From Rs1 sp029027825 (GTDB taxonomy: Bacteria; Pseudomonadota; Gammaproteobacteria; Pseudomonadales; Balneatricaceae), in contig CP093399.1 in assembly GCA_029027825.1 (NCBI GenBank), forward strand, positions 1,488,001 to 1,552,000: 64,000 bases of DNA, written 5' to 3'. A program made the translations under genes and the position numbers. This document shows positions 36,643 through 46,054 of this stretch, one piece after another. The stretch's first letter is position 1. Every line of letters begins with the position of its first letter. The notes below the pieces were generated by a model. That model saw nothing but the letters and a program-made list of their open reading frames with translations, was not told where the DNA came from and ran no database searches.

Positions 36643-39600
36643 TTTTGGCTGAGCGTAATTTTTTTCCAAGTTCTTCGCCAGTAAAGCACTCATTAGTGCC
36701 CTTAACGCAATAGGTTTGATGATCTTTCTCAAATAACCTATATCTTCTTTCTTTACCCGCTCTAAAATATCTTCATCGGTAGTGGCGGTAATTAAAATAG
36801 CCGGCAGGCTATAGCGGGTTAAGGAGCGCAAGTGCTGAATGAGGGCAATGCCATCACTTTGGTAAGCGGCTTCAGGGGCCTTCATCGTATTGTTGTGATT
36901 GGCACTGTTCTCGACACTGTTAGTCGCTGTGATTTCCTGCAGTTGATAATCGACCAGTAAAAAATCAAATTGGCCATCGTGTTGTTTGAATAACTGCAGC
37001 GATTGGTTTGCACATTGGGCGGTATATACTTCACACTTCCAAGCGGTTAAGAGCTCGTACATGCCTTGTAAAATACTTTCTTCATTATCAATACAGAGTA
37101 CTTTTACCCCATGTAAACTGCTCATTTGAGTGGTGGCAGCAGTGCTCTCTATCTGAGGAGTCATGGCAATGGGCACGGTGACGCTAAACATACACCCCGC
37201 GCCTTGCGCTGACTGCAAATCTATTCGGTGGTCTAATAATAGCGCTAAGCTCTGAGCAATATTAAGCCCTAAGCCCAGCCCTTTGGGGCCCTTAGTTTTG
37301 ATGGTTGATAATTGCGTGAATTGTTCGAATACTTGCTGTTGTTGGTCGTAGGGGATGCCCGGGCCGGTGTCAAACACCTGAATAGCGAGATCTTGCCCCT
37401 GTCGTCGACAACCGAGCAGTACTTTCCCCTGCGGTGCGTATCGAAAGGCATTACTTAAAAAGTTTTGCAGAATTCGAGTCAGTAAAGTTAGGTCAGATTT
37501 GACGAACAATTGACTGTCAATATACTTAAATTTTATCTTAGATGCTTGAATTAAAGGTTTGAATTCAGAGCTTAATATCTTGAATAAATGGCTGATAGAA
37601 ACGGCTTCAATAATCGGATTAATGTTACCGCTTTCAATTCTTGCAATCTCATTAAGATCTAATAATAGCGTATTTGCAATTTCTAAAGACTCATCTATTT
37701 GTCTTATTTGCCGACGTTCTTGCGCCGATACTTTAGAGCTTAGACACACCGCGGATGAAAATAATCTCGCTGCTGATAGCGGTTGCAGTAAGTCGTGACT
37801 ACAAGCTTTTAGGTATTGGCTTTTTTTAAAATGTGCCTGTTCAGCTTTTTCTCTGGCCAGCGCCAGCTCTTGGTTAGCCAAGGCTAATTCTTGATTGGCA
37901 AGTTCCAGCTCTTGGGTGCGTTCTAATACTCTACTTTCTAAATCATCATTTTCTTGCTTTAAAGACGTTTCTTTTTGTCGATAAACGCTGATGTCGCTAA
38001 AGATCATGACGAAGCCACCACCTGGTATAGGGTTGCCTTCGATGTGAACGGTCATGCCATTTTCTAGCTTTCTTTCAGAGCTGTGTCTACTTCCTTGTCT
38101 GAGATACTCTAAACGCCGATGCACTTGTTGGTTGAGACTAGTGGCGTACTCTGGTCGCAAACTTAAATTGTGTCTAATCAATTGACTAATCGGGCTGCCG
38201 ATATAGATGAACTCTTCGGGGAAGTGAAAAATATCTAAGTAACGTTGATTCCAAGCGACCAACTTTAATTCGCTATCGATCACCGAGATCCCTTCGCTGG
38301 CATTTTCGATGGCACTTTGTAACACAGTACGACTAAACTCTTGCTGTTGATTGGAGCTTTCTTCGACCAGCTTTGCCACTTGATCAAAAGGCATTTCATT
38401 GCCTCCCAAAGCAAAGGAGGTGACCAGCTTTGCAGATGCTGAACCCAGTACAGAGGCCAAAGTGGTTTCTGCATGAGTAATAATTGCCTGATCGTAATCC
38501 TTAGGTAAAAGCTGTTGGTTGCTGGCTGAAAACTCCGTAAATGAGAGTGCAGATTTTTCGCTGCCAATAAAACGTGCCACCAAAAACTCTAATTCATTGA
38601 TATCAACCTTAGGTTGGATTGGCAATTTCCATTGAGTGGCCTGACGTTCAGGGTAAAAATATTTAGACTGGGTCTGTTCTCTCAAACTTTGACGGGTGGC
38701 TAAGGATACCAGCCACATAACGATTATATTCACCAGTAGACCGCACAAAGTCACGACCGTATGAGCCGGGTATTGTGAGCCTTGTAAAGGGTGTTCCATA
38801 ATACCTAGTTGCGGTAAGAAATTGAAAACCACCCAAATACTAAAACCACTGCAAATACCACTTAACACCCCCGTTAAGGTCGATCTTCGCCAAAAGAAAG
38901 CGGCGCCTAGCACTGGGCCAATTTGCGCAATAGCACCGAAGGCCACTTCACCTAGCGATGAGAGAGTGTCGGCTGGGGAGAACAGTAACAAGCTCAAGCT
39001 CAATACGATGACTAAGATCACTAACGCTTTGCGAATCAACAGTAGATGAGACTGAAAATGGTTAAAATCAATGTGCGGTTTTTTTGAATACTTGAACATT
39101 AAAGGAAAGACAATTTCATTGCTGAGCATCGTGCTTAAAGCAATAGTGGAGACGATAACCATCGAGCTTGCGGCAGATACAGCACCAATAAATGAAACCA
39201 GAGATAACCACAGATGACCGTTGGCTGCCGGTAGAAACAAGGCGTAGGCGTCAGCGGGCACGGTATCTCCGAACTGCAAAAAACCCGCTAGGCCAATAGG
39301 TGCGGCAAAAAACGCAAATACCAGTACATATAAAGGAATCAGCCACCGCGAAAGATTGGCAAATTTCGGCTCTTTAATTTCTACGAACATCACTTGAAAT
39401 TGACGCGGTAAGCAGACGAATGCGGAAGTGGCAATGATCAGTAAACCGAACATACCCACTAAGCTGGATAATGAAAATTGTGCTGATAAATCAATATGCT
39501 CGATTGTTTGTTGAAATATTTCTAGGGGGGAGTCAAAAACATAAAAGGAGACAAATACACCGACGCTAATAAAAGCGATTAACTTAATAAAAGATTCGAA

Positions 39601-40170
39601 GGCGATGGCAATCATCACCCCCGGGTGCCGCTCGCTAATATCGATGCTGCGCACGCCAAATAGAATAGTGAATCCCGCCAGAATAATACTGACAATTAAA
39701 CCGAGCAGCCAGCCGGGAAAATCTTGGTTTTGTTGCAATATTTGATAGGAAAAAACAATCGCTTTCAATTGCAATGCGATATAGGGCATGGTGCCGATTA
39801 AAGCCACCAAGGTAATAATAATCGCCAGTTTTTGAGATTTACCAAAGCGCGCGGACAGTAGGTCCGCAATAGAAGTGATATTTAACTGGATACTAATTTT
39901 AATCACTCGCTGGATAAATGGCCAGCAAAAAACAAACAGTAATATCGGGGCTAAATATAGGGATAGATAGGTAAACGATGCGTTTGCCGCTTGGGCGGCG
40001 GTGCCTAAAAAACCCCAAGACGTGCAGTACACACCTATCGATAGCGCATAGATAATACTGTGTTGATAGGAGACTAGTTTATGACGATATTTCCCTCCCA
40101 GGTGAGCTAATAGGAATAATAAACTGATGTAGCCGATACTGACACTAACTAGTAACCAATTAGAAAACAT
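36631..40170 (-). CDS. crbS: Hybrid sensor kinase with sodium:solute symporter domain (CrbS/MxtR-like)
   Basis: This 1179-residue protein joins an SLC5-type transporter domain of about 13 membrane segments (residues 1-490), a linker, a PAS domain (about 630-740) and a coiled coil (ELANQELALANQELAL). A kinase core with phosphorylated His792 in CSHDLLQPLSAAR and an ATPase domain with GLGLGLNIAQ follow, then a C-terminal receiver with Asp1074 in FLLVDYQ. This is the CrbS/MxtR architecture, thought to sense acetate-type carbon flux. The adjacent convergent CrbR-type regulator is its likely partner. The divergently placed carboxylate importer operon is a plausible target; that is inference. Confidence 0.88.
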   Translation of the reverse strand: MFSNWLLVSVSIGYISLLFLLAHLGGKYRHKLVSYQHSIIYALSIGVYCTSWGFLGTAAQAANASFTYLSLYLAPILLFVFCWPFIQRVIKISIQLNITSIADLLSARFGKSQKLAIIITLVALIGTMPYIALQLKAIVFSYQILQQNQDFPGWLLGLIVSIILAGFTILFGVRSIDISERHPGVMIAIAFESFIKLIAFISVGVFVSFYVFDSPLEIFQQTIEHIDLSAQFSLSSLVGMFGLLIIATSAFVCLPRQFQVMFVEIKEPKFANLSRWLIPLYVLVFAFFAAPIGLAGFLQFGDTVPADAYALFLPAANGHLWLSLVSFIGAVSAASSMVIVSTIALSTMLSNEIVFPLMFKYSKKPHIDFNHFQSHLLLIRKALVILVIVLSLSLLLFSPADTLSSLGEVAFGAIAQIGPVLGAAFFWRRSTLTGVLSGICSGFSIWVVFNFLPQLGIMEHPLQGSQYPAHTVVTLCGLLVNIIVMWLVSLATRQSLREQTQSKYFYPERQATQWKLPIQPKVDINELEFLVARFIGSEKSALSFTEFSASNQQLLPKDYDQAIITHAETTLASVLGSASAKLVTSFALGGNEMPFDQVAKLVEESSNQQQEFSRTVLQSAIENASEGISVIDSELKLVAWNQRYLDIFHFPEEFIYIGSPISQLIRHNLSLRPEYATSLNQQVHRRLEYLRQGSRHSSERKLENGMTVHIEGNPIPGGGFVMIFSDISVYRQKETSLKQENDDLESRVLERTQELELANQELALANQELALAREKAEQAHFKKSQYLKACSHDLLQPLSAARLFSSAVCLSSKVSAQERRQIRQIDESLEIANTLLLDLNEIARIESGNINPIIEAVSISHLFKILSSEFKPLIQASKIKFKYIDSQLFVKSDLTLLTRILQNFLSNAFRYAPQGKVLLGCRRQGQDLAIQVFDTGPGIPYDQQQQVFEQFTQLSTIKTKGPKGLGLGLNIAQSLALLLDHRIDLQSAQGAGCMFSVTVPIAMTPQIESTAATTQMSSLHGVKVLCIDNEESILQGMYELLTAWKCEVYTAQCANQSLQLFKQHDGQFDFLLVDYQLQEITATNSVENSANHNNTMKAPEAAYQSDGIALIQHLRSLTRYSLPAILITATTDEDILERVKKEDIGYLRKIIKPIALRALMSALLAKNLEKNYAQPKSHY

Positions 40171-40206
40171 AACTTACTCTACTGCTATTTTTATAAGTGT
40201 CATTAT

Positions 40207-40274
40207 CCTGAACCCGTAATTTCAAAGTGAATCAAGAGTTTGCGCTATGTGTGTAGTGACGTCACTGATTCAGG
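40207..40274. mobile_element. Family-2 element, 68-bp form
   Basis: It starts CCTGAACCCGTAATTTCAAA and ends CACTGATTCAGG, with perfect duplications ATTAT (40202-40206 and 40275-40279). It lies 37 bases upstream of the sensor-kinase start codon, so it probably sits in that gene's control region. A second, half-matching stretch starts at about 40338 (CCTGACTCTGTGATTCCAAA). Confidence 0.85.
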
Positions 40275-40824
40275 ATTATGTTTAACACTGGATGAGTGGC
40301 GTTATTGTAGCCATAAATAAAATCAATATAAATAGTACCTGACTCTGTGATTCCAAAGTGGATGTTGAACGTAAAAAATTGGCTCTATAGCACAATTCTG
40401 ATTCTATTTCGTCTGATAAGCAAAAGCACTAGTCCTTAAGTACTAGTACTTAAGCGGTACACCTAAAGCAGTACTACTTTGGCGCTAATCCCTATTGCCA
40501 ATTGTCGGTTTTATTCACTCATTTAAGATACCCAAACATAATCAGCCAGTGTTTTTTGCAAACGCCAGTGCCAAACACTTAAATTATTCAGCGTTAGGGC
40601 ATGGCAACCGGTTTTTATGGCGCCTTGATAGCGCGAGTATTTAAATGCACTGAGTGAGCTGTTACTAGCTGGTATTTGAGAATACCAGCTAATCGCTGAT
40701 AAAAACTGCATGAATGGCTGTTCGTTTTCTTTTATATCAATGGCTTATTAACAATAATTAAATTAATTTATCAATACAGGCACAGTGCGAAATCCTGGCT
40801 GTATTCATTGAACAAGGAGTGCTT
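40275..40824. other. Divergent intergenic region between sensor kinase and importer operon
   Basis: This region of about 550 bases must contain the promoter of the livG operon. It holds a half family-2 copy near 40338 and a small direct repeat of AAGTACTAGTACTTAAG type near 40435-40455, which is palindromic and could be an operator. No convincing gene is present. Confidence 0.35.
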
Positions 40825-41625
40825 ATGGCTGAGTTAATACTTAAAGTAGAGCAACTGTCACTGGCCTTTGGTGGTGTTAAAGCATTGACTGATGTGAGTT
40901 TTTCAGTCAAAAAAGGTGCGGTTTTTTCGATTATCGGTCCAAACGGTGCAGGAAAAACATCGATGCTTAACTGCATATCAGGGCGCTATCAGCCGAACCA
41001 GGGCCAAGTCATATTTCAAGATAAAGACGTCACACACTTGCAACCTAATGATCGAGCAGATTTGGGGATGGGCCGTACTTTCCAAAATTTAGCCTTATTT
41101 GGCCACCTGTCTGTGCTGGATAATATTATGGTCGGTCGTCATCATTTGCTAAAAAATAATTGGTTAACTGGGCCGCTATACTGGCTTTCAAATGCCCAGA
41201 CAGAAGAGCTAGAACATCGCCGAAGAGTTGAGGAAATCATTGATTTTCTAGAAATATCGCATATTAGAAAAGCGATTGCCGGCACCTTGTCCTACGGTTT
41301 AAGAAAAAGAGTAGAGCTGGCTAGAGCGATGGCACTCAATCCAAAAATGATCTTGCTCGACGAGCCTATGGCGGGTATGAACCTCGAAGAAAAAGAAGAT
41401 ATGGCCCGCTATATCTTAGATCTAAATGAAGAATTCGATATTACAGTAGTGATGATTGAACATGATATGGGGGTGGTAATGGACATCTCCCATGAAGTGA
41501 TGGTGTTGGATTTCGGCAAAAAATTAATTTGCGGTCTACCCGAAGAGGTGATGGCTGATCCCCATGTAAAACGCGCCTATCTTGGTATTGATGATGACGA
41601 TATAACTTTGCAGGAGGTGAGCTAA
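40825..41625 (+). CDS. livG: Branched-chain-type ABC importer ATPase LivG
   Basis: The 266-residue ATPase has Walker A GPNGAGKTS, the LivG-type QNLALFGHLSVLDN segment, a signature region around TLSYGLRKRVELARA and Walker B MILLDEPMAGMN. The start is the ATG at 40825 with AGGAG six bases before it. It opens a seven-gene operon, and its stop overlaps the next start (TAATG). With LivF, LivH, LivM and the binding protein it should import an amino acid or a carboxylate. Confidence 0.93.
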   Translation: MAELILKVEQLSLAFGGVKALTDVSFSVKKGAVFSIIGPNGAGKTSMLNCISGRYQPNQGQVIFQDKDVTHLQPNDRADLGMGRTFQNLALFGHLSVLDNIMVGRHHLLKNNWLTGPLYWLSNAQTEELEHRRRVEEIIDFLEISHIRKAIAGTLSYGLRKRVELARAMALNPKMILLDEPMAGMNLEEKEDMARYILDLNEEFDITVVMIEHDMGVVMDISHEVMVLDFGKKLICGLPEEVMADPHVKRAYLGIDDDDITLQEVS

Positions 41626-43571
41626 TGAGTAAACCGAATAACTTTGAAATGGGCGAGTTTGATACGTTTCCTAAAATATTAAGACACAACGCCAGAAACT
41701 GGCCAAGTGATACTGCGCTGCGTGAAAAAGAGCTGGGAATTTGGACCGAATTCAACTGGCAGGATTATCAAAACCGAGTTAAGTGGCTAGCACTAGCGCT
41801 GACTAAACTGGGTGTAAAAAAAGGTGATGCAGTAGCCCTATTGGGAGACAACCGCCCCGAGTGGATTTGGGGTGAGATTGCCGCCCATGCTATGCAGTGT
41901 TTTTCGATTGGGATCTTTCAAGATTCTCTGCACGAGGAGGTGGTTTACCTGCTGAATAAATCTAAGGCCAGCGTGGTGATTGCTGAAGATGAAGAGCAGT
42001 GCGACAAGCTATTGGAGTTAGGCGATGCGATTAGCGAGGTAAAAGTAATCGTTTATTGCGACCCTCGGGGAATGCGTAAATACAGCGACCCGCGACTGAT
42101 TAGTATTGAAGATATCTATTTGCAAGGGCAGGAGATAGAAATACTCTCTCCCGAGCTTTACGACACTTACGTAGATGCCACTAACGCGCAAGATACCGCC
42201 ATTTATTGCACGACCTCAGGAACCACTTCCAAACCTAAAATTGTGTTGTTGACCGGCGGTAATTTCGTCAAGCATTGCAGTGCCTATTTAAGAGCGGATC
42301 CAAGAGCGGTCGGTGATAATTATGTTTCAGTGCTGCCATTACCTTGGATTATGGAGCAAGTGTACGCGGTAGGTCAGGCTCTCATCGCCAGACAGATTGT
42401 TAATTTTGTTGAAGAGCAACAGACTTTGATGGCTGATTTAAGAGAGATAGGCCCAAGTTTTGTGTTGCTGGCGCCGCGTGTGTGGGAGGGGATTCTTGCC
42501 GATGTCAAAGCCAGAATGATGGACTCGACACCTTTAAAACAAAAAATATTTAACTTCGCCATGCAACATGCACAAGAGGCGCAAAAGCTCGGGCGGAAAT
42601 CTTGGTTAGCCGAGCTTTTATTGATGAGAGCACTGCGCGATAGGCTGGGTTTTACTTTCCTTAAATCGGCAGCCACAGGGGGAGCGGCGATGGGGCCTGA
42701 TACTTTTAGGTTCTTTCAAACCATTGGTGTGCCCTTAAGACAATTATACGGGCAAACAGAACTAGGCGGCGCTTATACCATTCATAAAGAGGGCGATATT
42801 GATTACGACAGCGTCGGGGTAAGCTTTGATAACAGTCAGATTAAAATAATTAATACCGACAGCGAGGGAGTCGGGGAAGTGGTGGCTAAAACCGGGGGGA
42901 TGTTTACCGGTTATCTAGACAATCAGGCGGCCTACGATGAAGACGTGCGAGAGGGCTGGATGCACACTGGGGATGCGGGTTACTTTAAAGACTCTGGACA
43001 TCTGGTGATTATTGATCGGATTAAAGACTTAGCCAAAACCAGTAATGGTCTACAGTATTCACCGCAATATATTGAGAATAAATTAAAGTTCTCCTCTTTC
43101 ATTGGCGAGGCGGTGATCCTCGGTAAAGATCGGCCCTTTCTCAGTGCCATCATCTGTATTCGATTTTCTATTCTCTCCAAGTGGGCAGAGCAGCAGGGCT
43201 TGGCGTTTACCAACTATACAAACTTAGCTTCGCTACCTGAAGTTTATGCCATGCTCAGCAAAGAAATTAACAGCGTCAATCAAAGCTTACCTGAAGCGCA
43301 AAAAATTCATAAATTTGTACTGCTATACAAAGAGCTAGATGCGGATGATGGGGAGCTAACCCGCACCCGTAAAGTGCGACGCTCTGTGATAGCAGAGAAA
43401 TACGCAGAGATTATCGAATCAATATATGACGGCCAGCCAGTGGTGGATATTGACACTGTGATTACTTTTCAAGATGGCAGTACTTCAAGAATTAAAACGC
43501 AGCTGATGGTCGCTACTTTAATTGAAAGTAGTACCGAAACAGCAGAGATAGCGCATAGGAGAGCCTCATGA
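41625..43571 (+). CDS. Long-chain-type acyl-CoA synthetase embedded in an ABC importer operon
   Basis: This 648-residue AMP-forming ligase has the P-loop TSGTTSKPKIV near residue 195, the YGQTELGG adenine motif and the MHTGDAGYF and IDRIKDL motifs. It resembles the long-chain FadD class. One-base overlap with livG and a four-base overlap with livH (ATGA) mean it is translated together with the transporter. This suggests that the imported carboxylic acid is activated at once to its CoA ester. The substrate is unknown. Confidence 0.92.
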   Translation: MSKPNNFEMGEFDTFPKILRHNARNWPSDTALREKELGIWTEFNWQDYQNRVKWLALALTKLGVKKGDAVALLGDNRPEWIWGEIAAHAMQCFSIGIFQDSLHEEVVYLLNKSKASVVIAEDEEQCDKLLELGDAISEVKVIVYCDPRGMRKYSDPRLISIEDIYLQGQEIEILSPELYDTYVDATNAQDTAIYCTTSGTTSKPKIVLLTGGNFVKHCSAYLRADPRAVGDNYVSVLPLPWIMEQVYAVGQALIARQIVNFVEEQQTLMADLREIGPSFVLLAPRVWEGILADVKARMMDSTPLKQKIFNFAMQHAQEAQKLGRKSWLAELLLMRALRDRLGFTFLKSAATGGAAMGPDTFRFFQTIGVPLRQLYGQTELGGAYTIHKEGDIDYDSVGVSFDNSQIKIINTDSEGVGEVVAKTGGMFTGYLDNQAAYDEDVREGWMHTGDAGYFKDSGHLVIIDRIKDLAKTSNGLQYSPQYIENKLKFSSFIGEAVILGKDRPFLSAIICIRFSILSKWAEQQGLAFTNYTNLASLPEVYAMLSKEINSVNQSLPEAQKIHKFVLLYKELDADDGELTRTRKVRRSVIAEKYAEIIESIYDGQPVVDIDTVITFQDGSTSRIKTQLMVATLIESSTETAEIAHRRAS

Positions 43572-44461
43572 ATTTTGAATTATTAATCCAATTGATCATT
43601 AATGGCCTGATTGTCGGCCTGTTATACGGTGTGATAGGGATGTGTTTTGTACTGGTCTATAAGTCGACTAAAATTGTTAACTTTGCCCAGGGCGAGTTCC
43701 TGCTAATTGGCGCTTGGGTGTGCTGGGCGATACTGGTGTATCTAGAACTTCCCTTTTTGCTCGGTTTTGTTTTAAGTCTATTATTTATGGCCGCCTTTGG
43801 CGTGTTGTTACAAATGATCGTGCTGCGACCAATGATTGGTGAACCCATTATATCGGTGATTATGATTACCATCGGTCTATCAATTTTCTTCCAGTCGCTA
43901 ATGAAATGGATCTTTGGCGTATCGCCGCAAAGCTATCCGCAGGTTTTTGATCAGCAGAGCATTAATATAATGGGTCTGAATATTGAAATGGCCTATCTGA
44001 TGAGCACTTTGATCGCCTTAGTGATTATGGGCGCTTTCTACTTTTTCTTTAAATATTCCAAACATGGTCTGGCGATGCGCGCGACAGCTTTTGACCAGCA
44101 AGTCGCACAAAGTCTAGGTATATCAGTAAAAAATGTATTCGCCATGAGCTGGGGGATCGCCGCGACGGTATCGGCAACTGCGGGGGTTGTGTTGGGGATG
44201 GTCAACGGTGTATCTGATTCGCTTTCGATTATGGGCATTAAAGTCTTTCCGGCGGTGATCCTCGGCGGGCTGGACTCGATTGTCGGCGCGATTGTCGGTG
44301 GGGTCATTATCGGGGTGTTGGAGAATGTGGCCGAATTTGTCGACAGTCAATATCTGCATATCGGCAACATGTACGACATCGCACCCTTTTATGTATTGCT
44401 GATTATCCTCTGGTTTAAACCATACGGTCTGTTTGGCACTAAAGATATCGAACGCATTTGA
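43568..44461 (+). CDS. livH: Branched-chain-type ABC importer permease LivH
   Basis: The 297-residue permease has eight or so membrane segments and typical LivH features: GLLYGVIGMCFVLVY, KIVNFAQGEFL and the AVILGGLDSIVGAIVGG loop that contacts the ATPase. It pairs with LivM encoded downstream. A 139-bp family-1 element begins 12 bases after its stop codon, inside the operon. Confidence 0.93.
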   Translation: MNFELLIQLIINGLIVGLLYGVIGMCFVLVYKSTKIVNFAQGEFLLIGAWVCWAILVYLELPFLLGFVLSLLFMAAFGVLLQMIVLRPMIGEPIISVIMITIGLSIFFQSLMKWIFGVSPQSYPQVFDQQSINIMGLNIEMAYLMSTLIALVIMGAFYFFFKYSKHGLAMRATAFDQQVAQSLGISVKNVFAMSWGIAATVSATAGVVLGMVNGVSDSLSIMGIKVFPAVILGGLDSIVGAIVGGVIIGVLENVAEFVDSQYLHIGNMYDIAPFYVLLIILWFKPYGLFGTKDIERI

Positions 44462-44472
44462 ATTAACTAAAC

Positions 44473-44611
44473 GAGACCTCTGCATAACGTTGTGAGCGAA
44501 GGTAAGACAAGGCAAAAACCGGCGAGATAGCGGAATTTACTGGTGTAAATGAGCATATTGAGCTGGTTTTTAACGCCGTATTACCGAGCGCAGTAGTTAT
44601 TCAGAGGTCTC
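44473..44611. mobile_element. Family-1 element, 139-bp form, inside the importer operon
   Basis: It starts GAGACCTCTGCATAAC and ends GTTATTCAGAGGTCTC, with perfect duplications TAAAC (44468-44472 and 44612-44616). By my count it differs from the 139-bp copy at 55305 at five positions, all in the outer and inner arms. It separates livH from livM and must be transcribed through if the operon is one unit. Confidence 0.93.
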
Positions 44612-44743
44612 TAAACCTTATTCCAGCAGTGTTTATAGATTATAGGGCGGGTTGCGAATAGCATTTTAGCCAGTGTTCGCCGCTAAAAAGTCTATGCAAA
44701 CTAAGCTGTTGAGTGAAAGACGATTACTATTTAGGAGTTATTT

Positions 44744-45817
44744 ATGTCTAGTTTAACGATGCGTCCCTGTGGAGATTTCCGCACTAGCTATAAACAAGAT
44801 AATACTATTTTTGAAACCAGCACTATCCGTTGGATGGCGGTGTTAACGGTATTGCTACTGTGTACCGCACCGCTGTTTTTAGACGGCTATTATTTGACCT
44901 TATGCATTCAAGTGTCCTATCTGGGAATAGCGGCGCTAGGTTTAAATATACTGGTGGGTTATACCGGACAAATATCATTGGGACACGGCGCGTTTTTCGG
45001 TTTTGGTGCCTTTGCCTCCGCCTGGTTAAATACCAGTTTTAATATACCGGTTTTTTTAAGTATCCCCCTAGCAGGCTTCTTGACCATGGCGGTCGGCATG
45101 ATGTTTGGCTTGCCAGCGGCGCGTATTAAAGGATTGTATTTAGCGATAGCGACACTGGCGTCGCAATTTATTATTGAAGATTTTTTCGGTCGAGCAGAGT
45201 GGTTTTCCGGTGGTCCTTCAGGGGCCTCCGCAGAGCCGCTGAGTTTATTTGGCTTCGTCTTTGACACTGACCAAAGTTTCTATTTTGTCGCATTGTTTGC
45301 CTTGGTGACTATGTATATTTGGGGTTGTAATTTGATGCGCTCTCGCGATGGCCGCGCTTTTGTAGCGATACGCGATCACTATTTATCTGCAGAAATAATG
45401 GGTATCAAACTGAATAAATATCGGCTCTTATCGTTCGGTGTCTCTTCATTTTATGCGGGAATAGGCGGAGCGCTATACGCCCATTATTTAGGCTATGTAT
45501 CCGCGGAAGGCTTTACCATTTTCATGTCGATACAGTTTTTGGCGATGATTATTATTGGCGGGTTGGGTTCGATCAAAGGCACTTTAATGGGCGTGATCTT
45601 TATGGTGCTGTTACCCGAAGTGCTAGAGAGCACAGTCAGTGTCTTGAAAGACACTGACTGGGGCAACGTGCCCATGGTCGTGGATGGCTTGGCTTACATT
45701 AAAGAAATGGCGATTGGCTTGGTGATCATCGGCTTTTTGATCTTTGAGCCAGAGGGCTTAGCCCACCGTTGGGCGCAAATTAAAAACTATTGGAAGTTTT
45801 ACCCATTCTCTTACTAA
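44744..45817 (+). CDS. livM: Branched-chain-type ABC importer permease LivM
   Basis: The 357-residue permease has LivM signatures: GLNILVGYTGQISLGHGAF, the FGLPAARIKGLYLAIATLAS segment, the RDGRAFVAIRDHYLSAEIMG cytoplasmic loop (split here for length) and IIGGLGSIKGTLMG. It partners LivH. It is separated from livH by the 139-bp element and has its own GGAG ribosome-binding site. Confidence 0.93.
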   Translation: MSSLTMRPCGDFRTSYKQDNTIFETSTIRWMAVLTVLLLCTAPLFLDGYYLTLCIQVSYLGIAALGLNILVGYTGQISLGHGAFFGFGAFASAWLNTSFNIPVFLSIPLAGFLTMAVGMMFGLPAARIKGLYLAIATLASQFIIEDFFGRAEWFSGGPSGASAEPLSLFGFVFDTDQSFYFVALFALVTMYIWGCNLMRSRDGRAFVAIRDHYLSAEIMGIKLNKYRLLSFGVSSFYAGIGGALYAHYLGYVSAEGFTIFMSIQFLAMIIIGGLGSIKGTLMGVIFMVLLPEVLESTVSVLKDTDWGNVPMVVDGLAYIKEMAIGLVIIGFLIFEPEGLAHRWAQIKNYWKFYPFSY

Positions 45818-46054
45818 ACCAAGGAGTTAGGTAACTGATTGGGGTATATGCATTACGATCGCGCAGCGTGCTGCGCAATAAAAAAACGGGATGAGTGAAA
45901 TCTTAACTTAAAGCGGTTGTGATGCCATTACTAAGTATGGATTTCAATAATCATCTTTATTAGCTGTTGATATTAATATTTTATATCAATGACTTACGTT
46001 AATTACTTACATTAACAAAAGGCAAATAGCCATAATTTATGAAGGAAGCTTGTT

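Noticed and set aside
40523..40711. Reverse-strand frame of 62 codons upstream of livG
   Set aside because: No recognised domain, no convincing ribosome-binding site, and it lies where the livG promoter should be.
44123..44515. 130-codon reverse frame across livH and the 139-bp element
   Set aside because: Opposite an unmistakable permease gene, and it begins inside a non-coding mobile element.
45862..45878. GCGCAGC/GCTGCGC hairpin between livM and the binding-protein gene as a terminator
   Set aside because: It is followed by A residues, not T, on the + strand, and it lies inside an operon.
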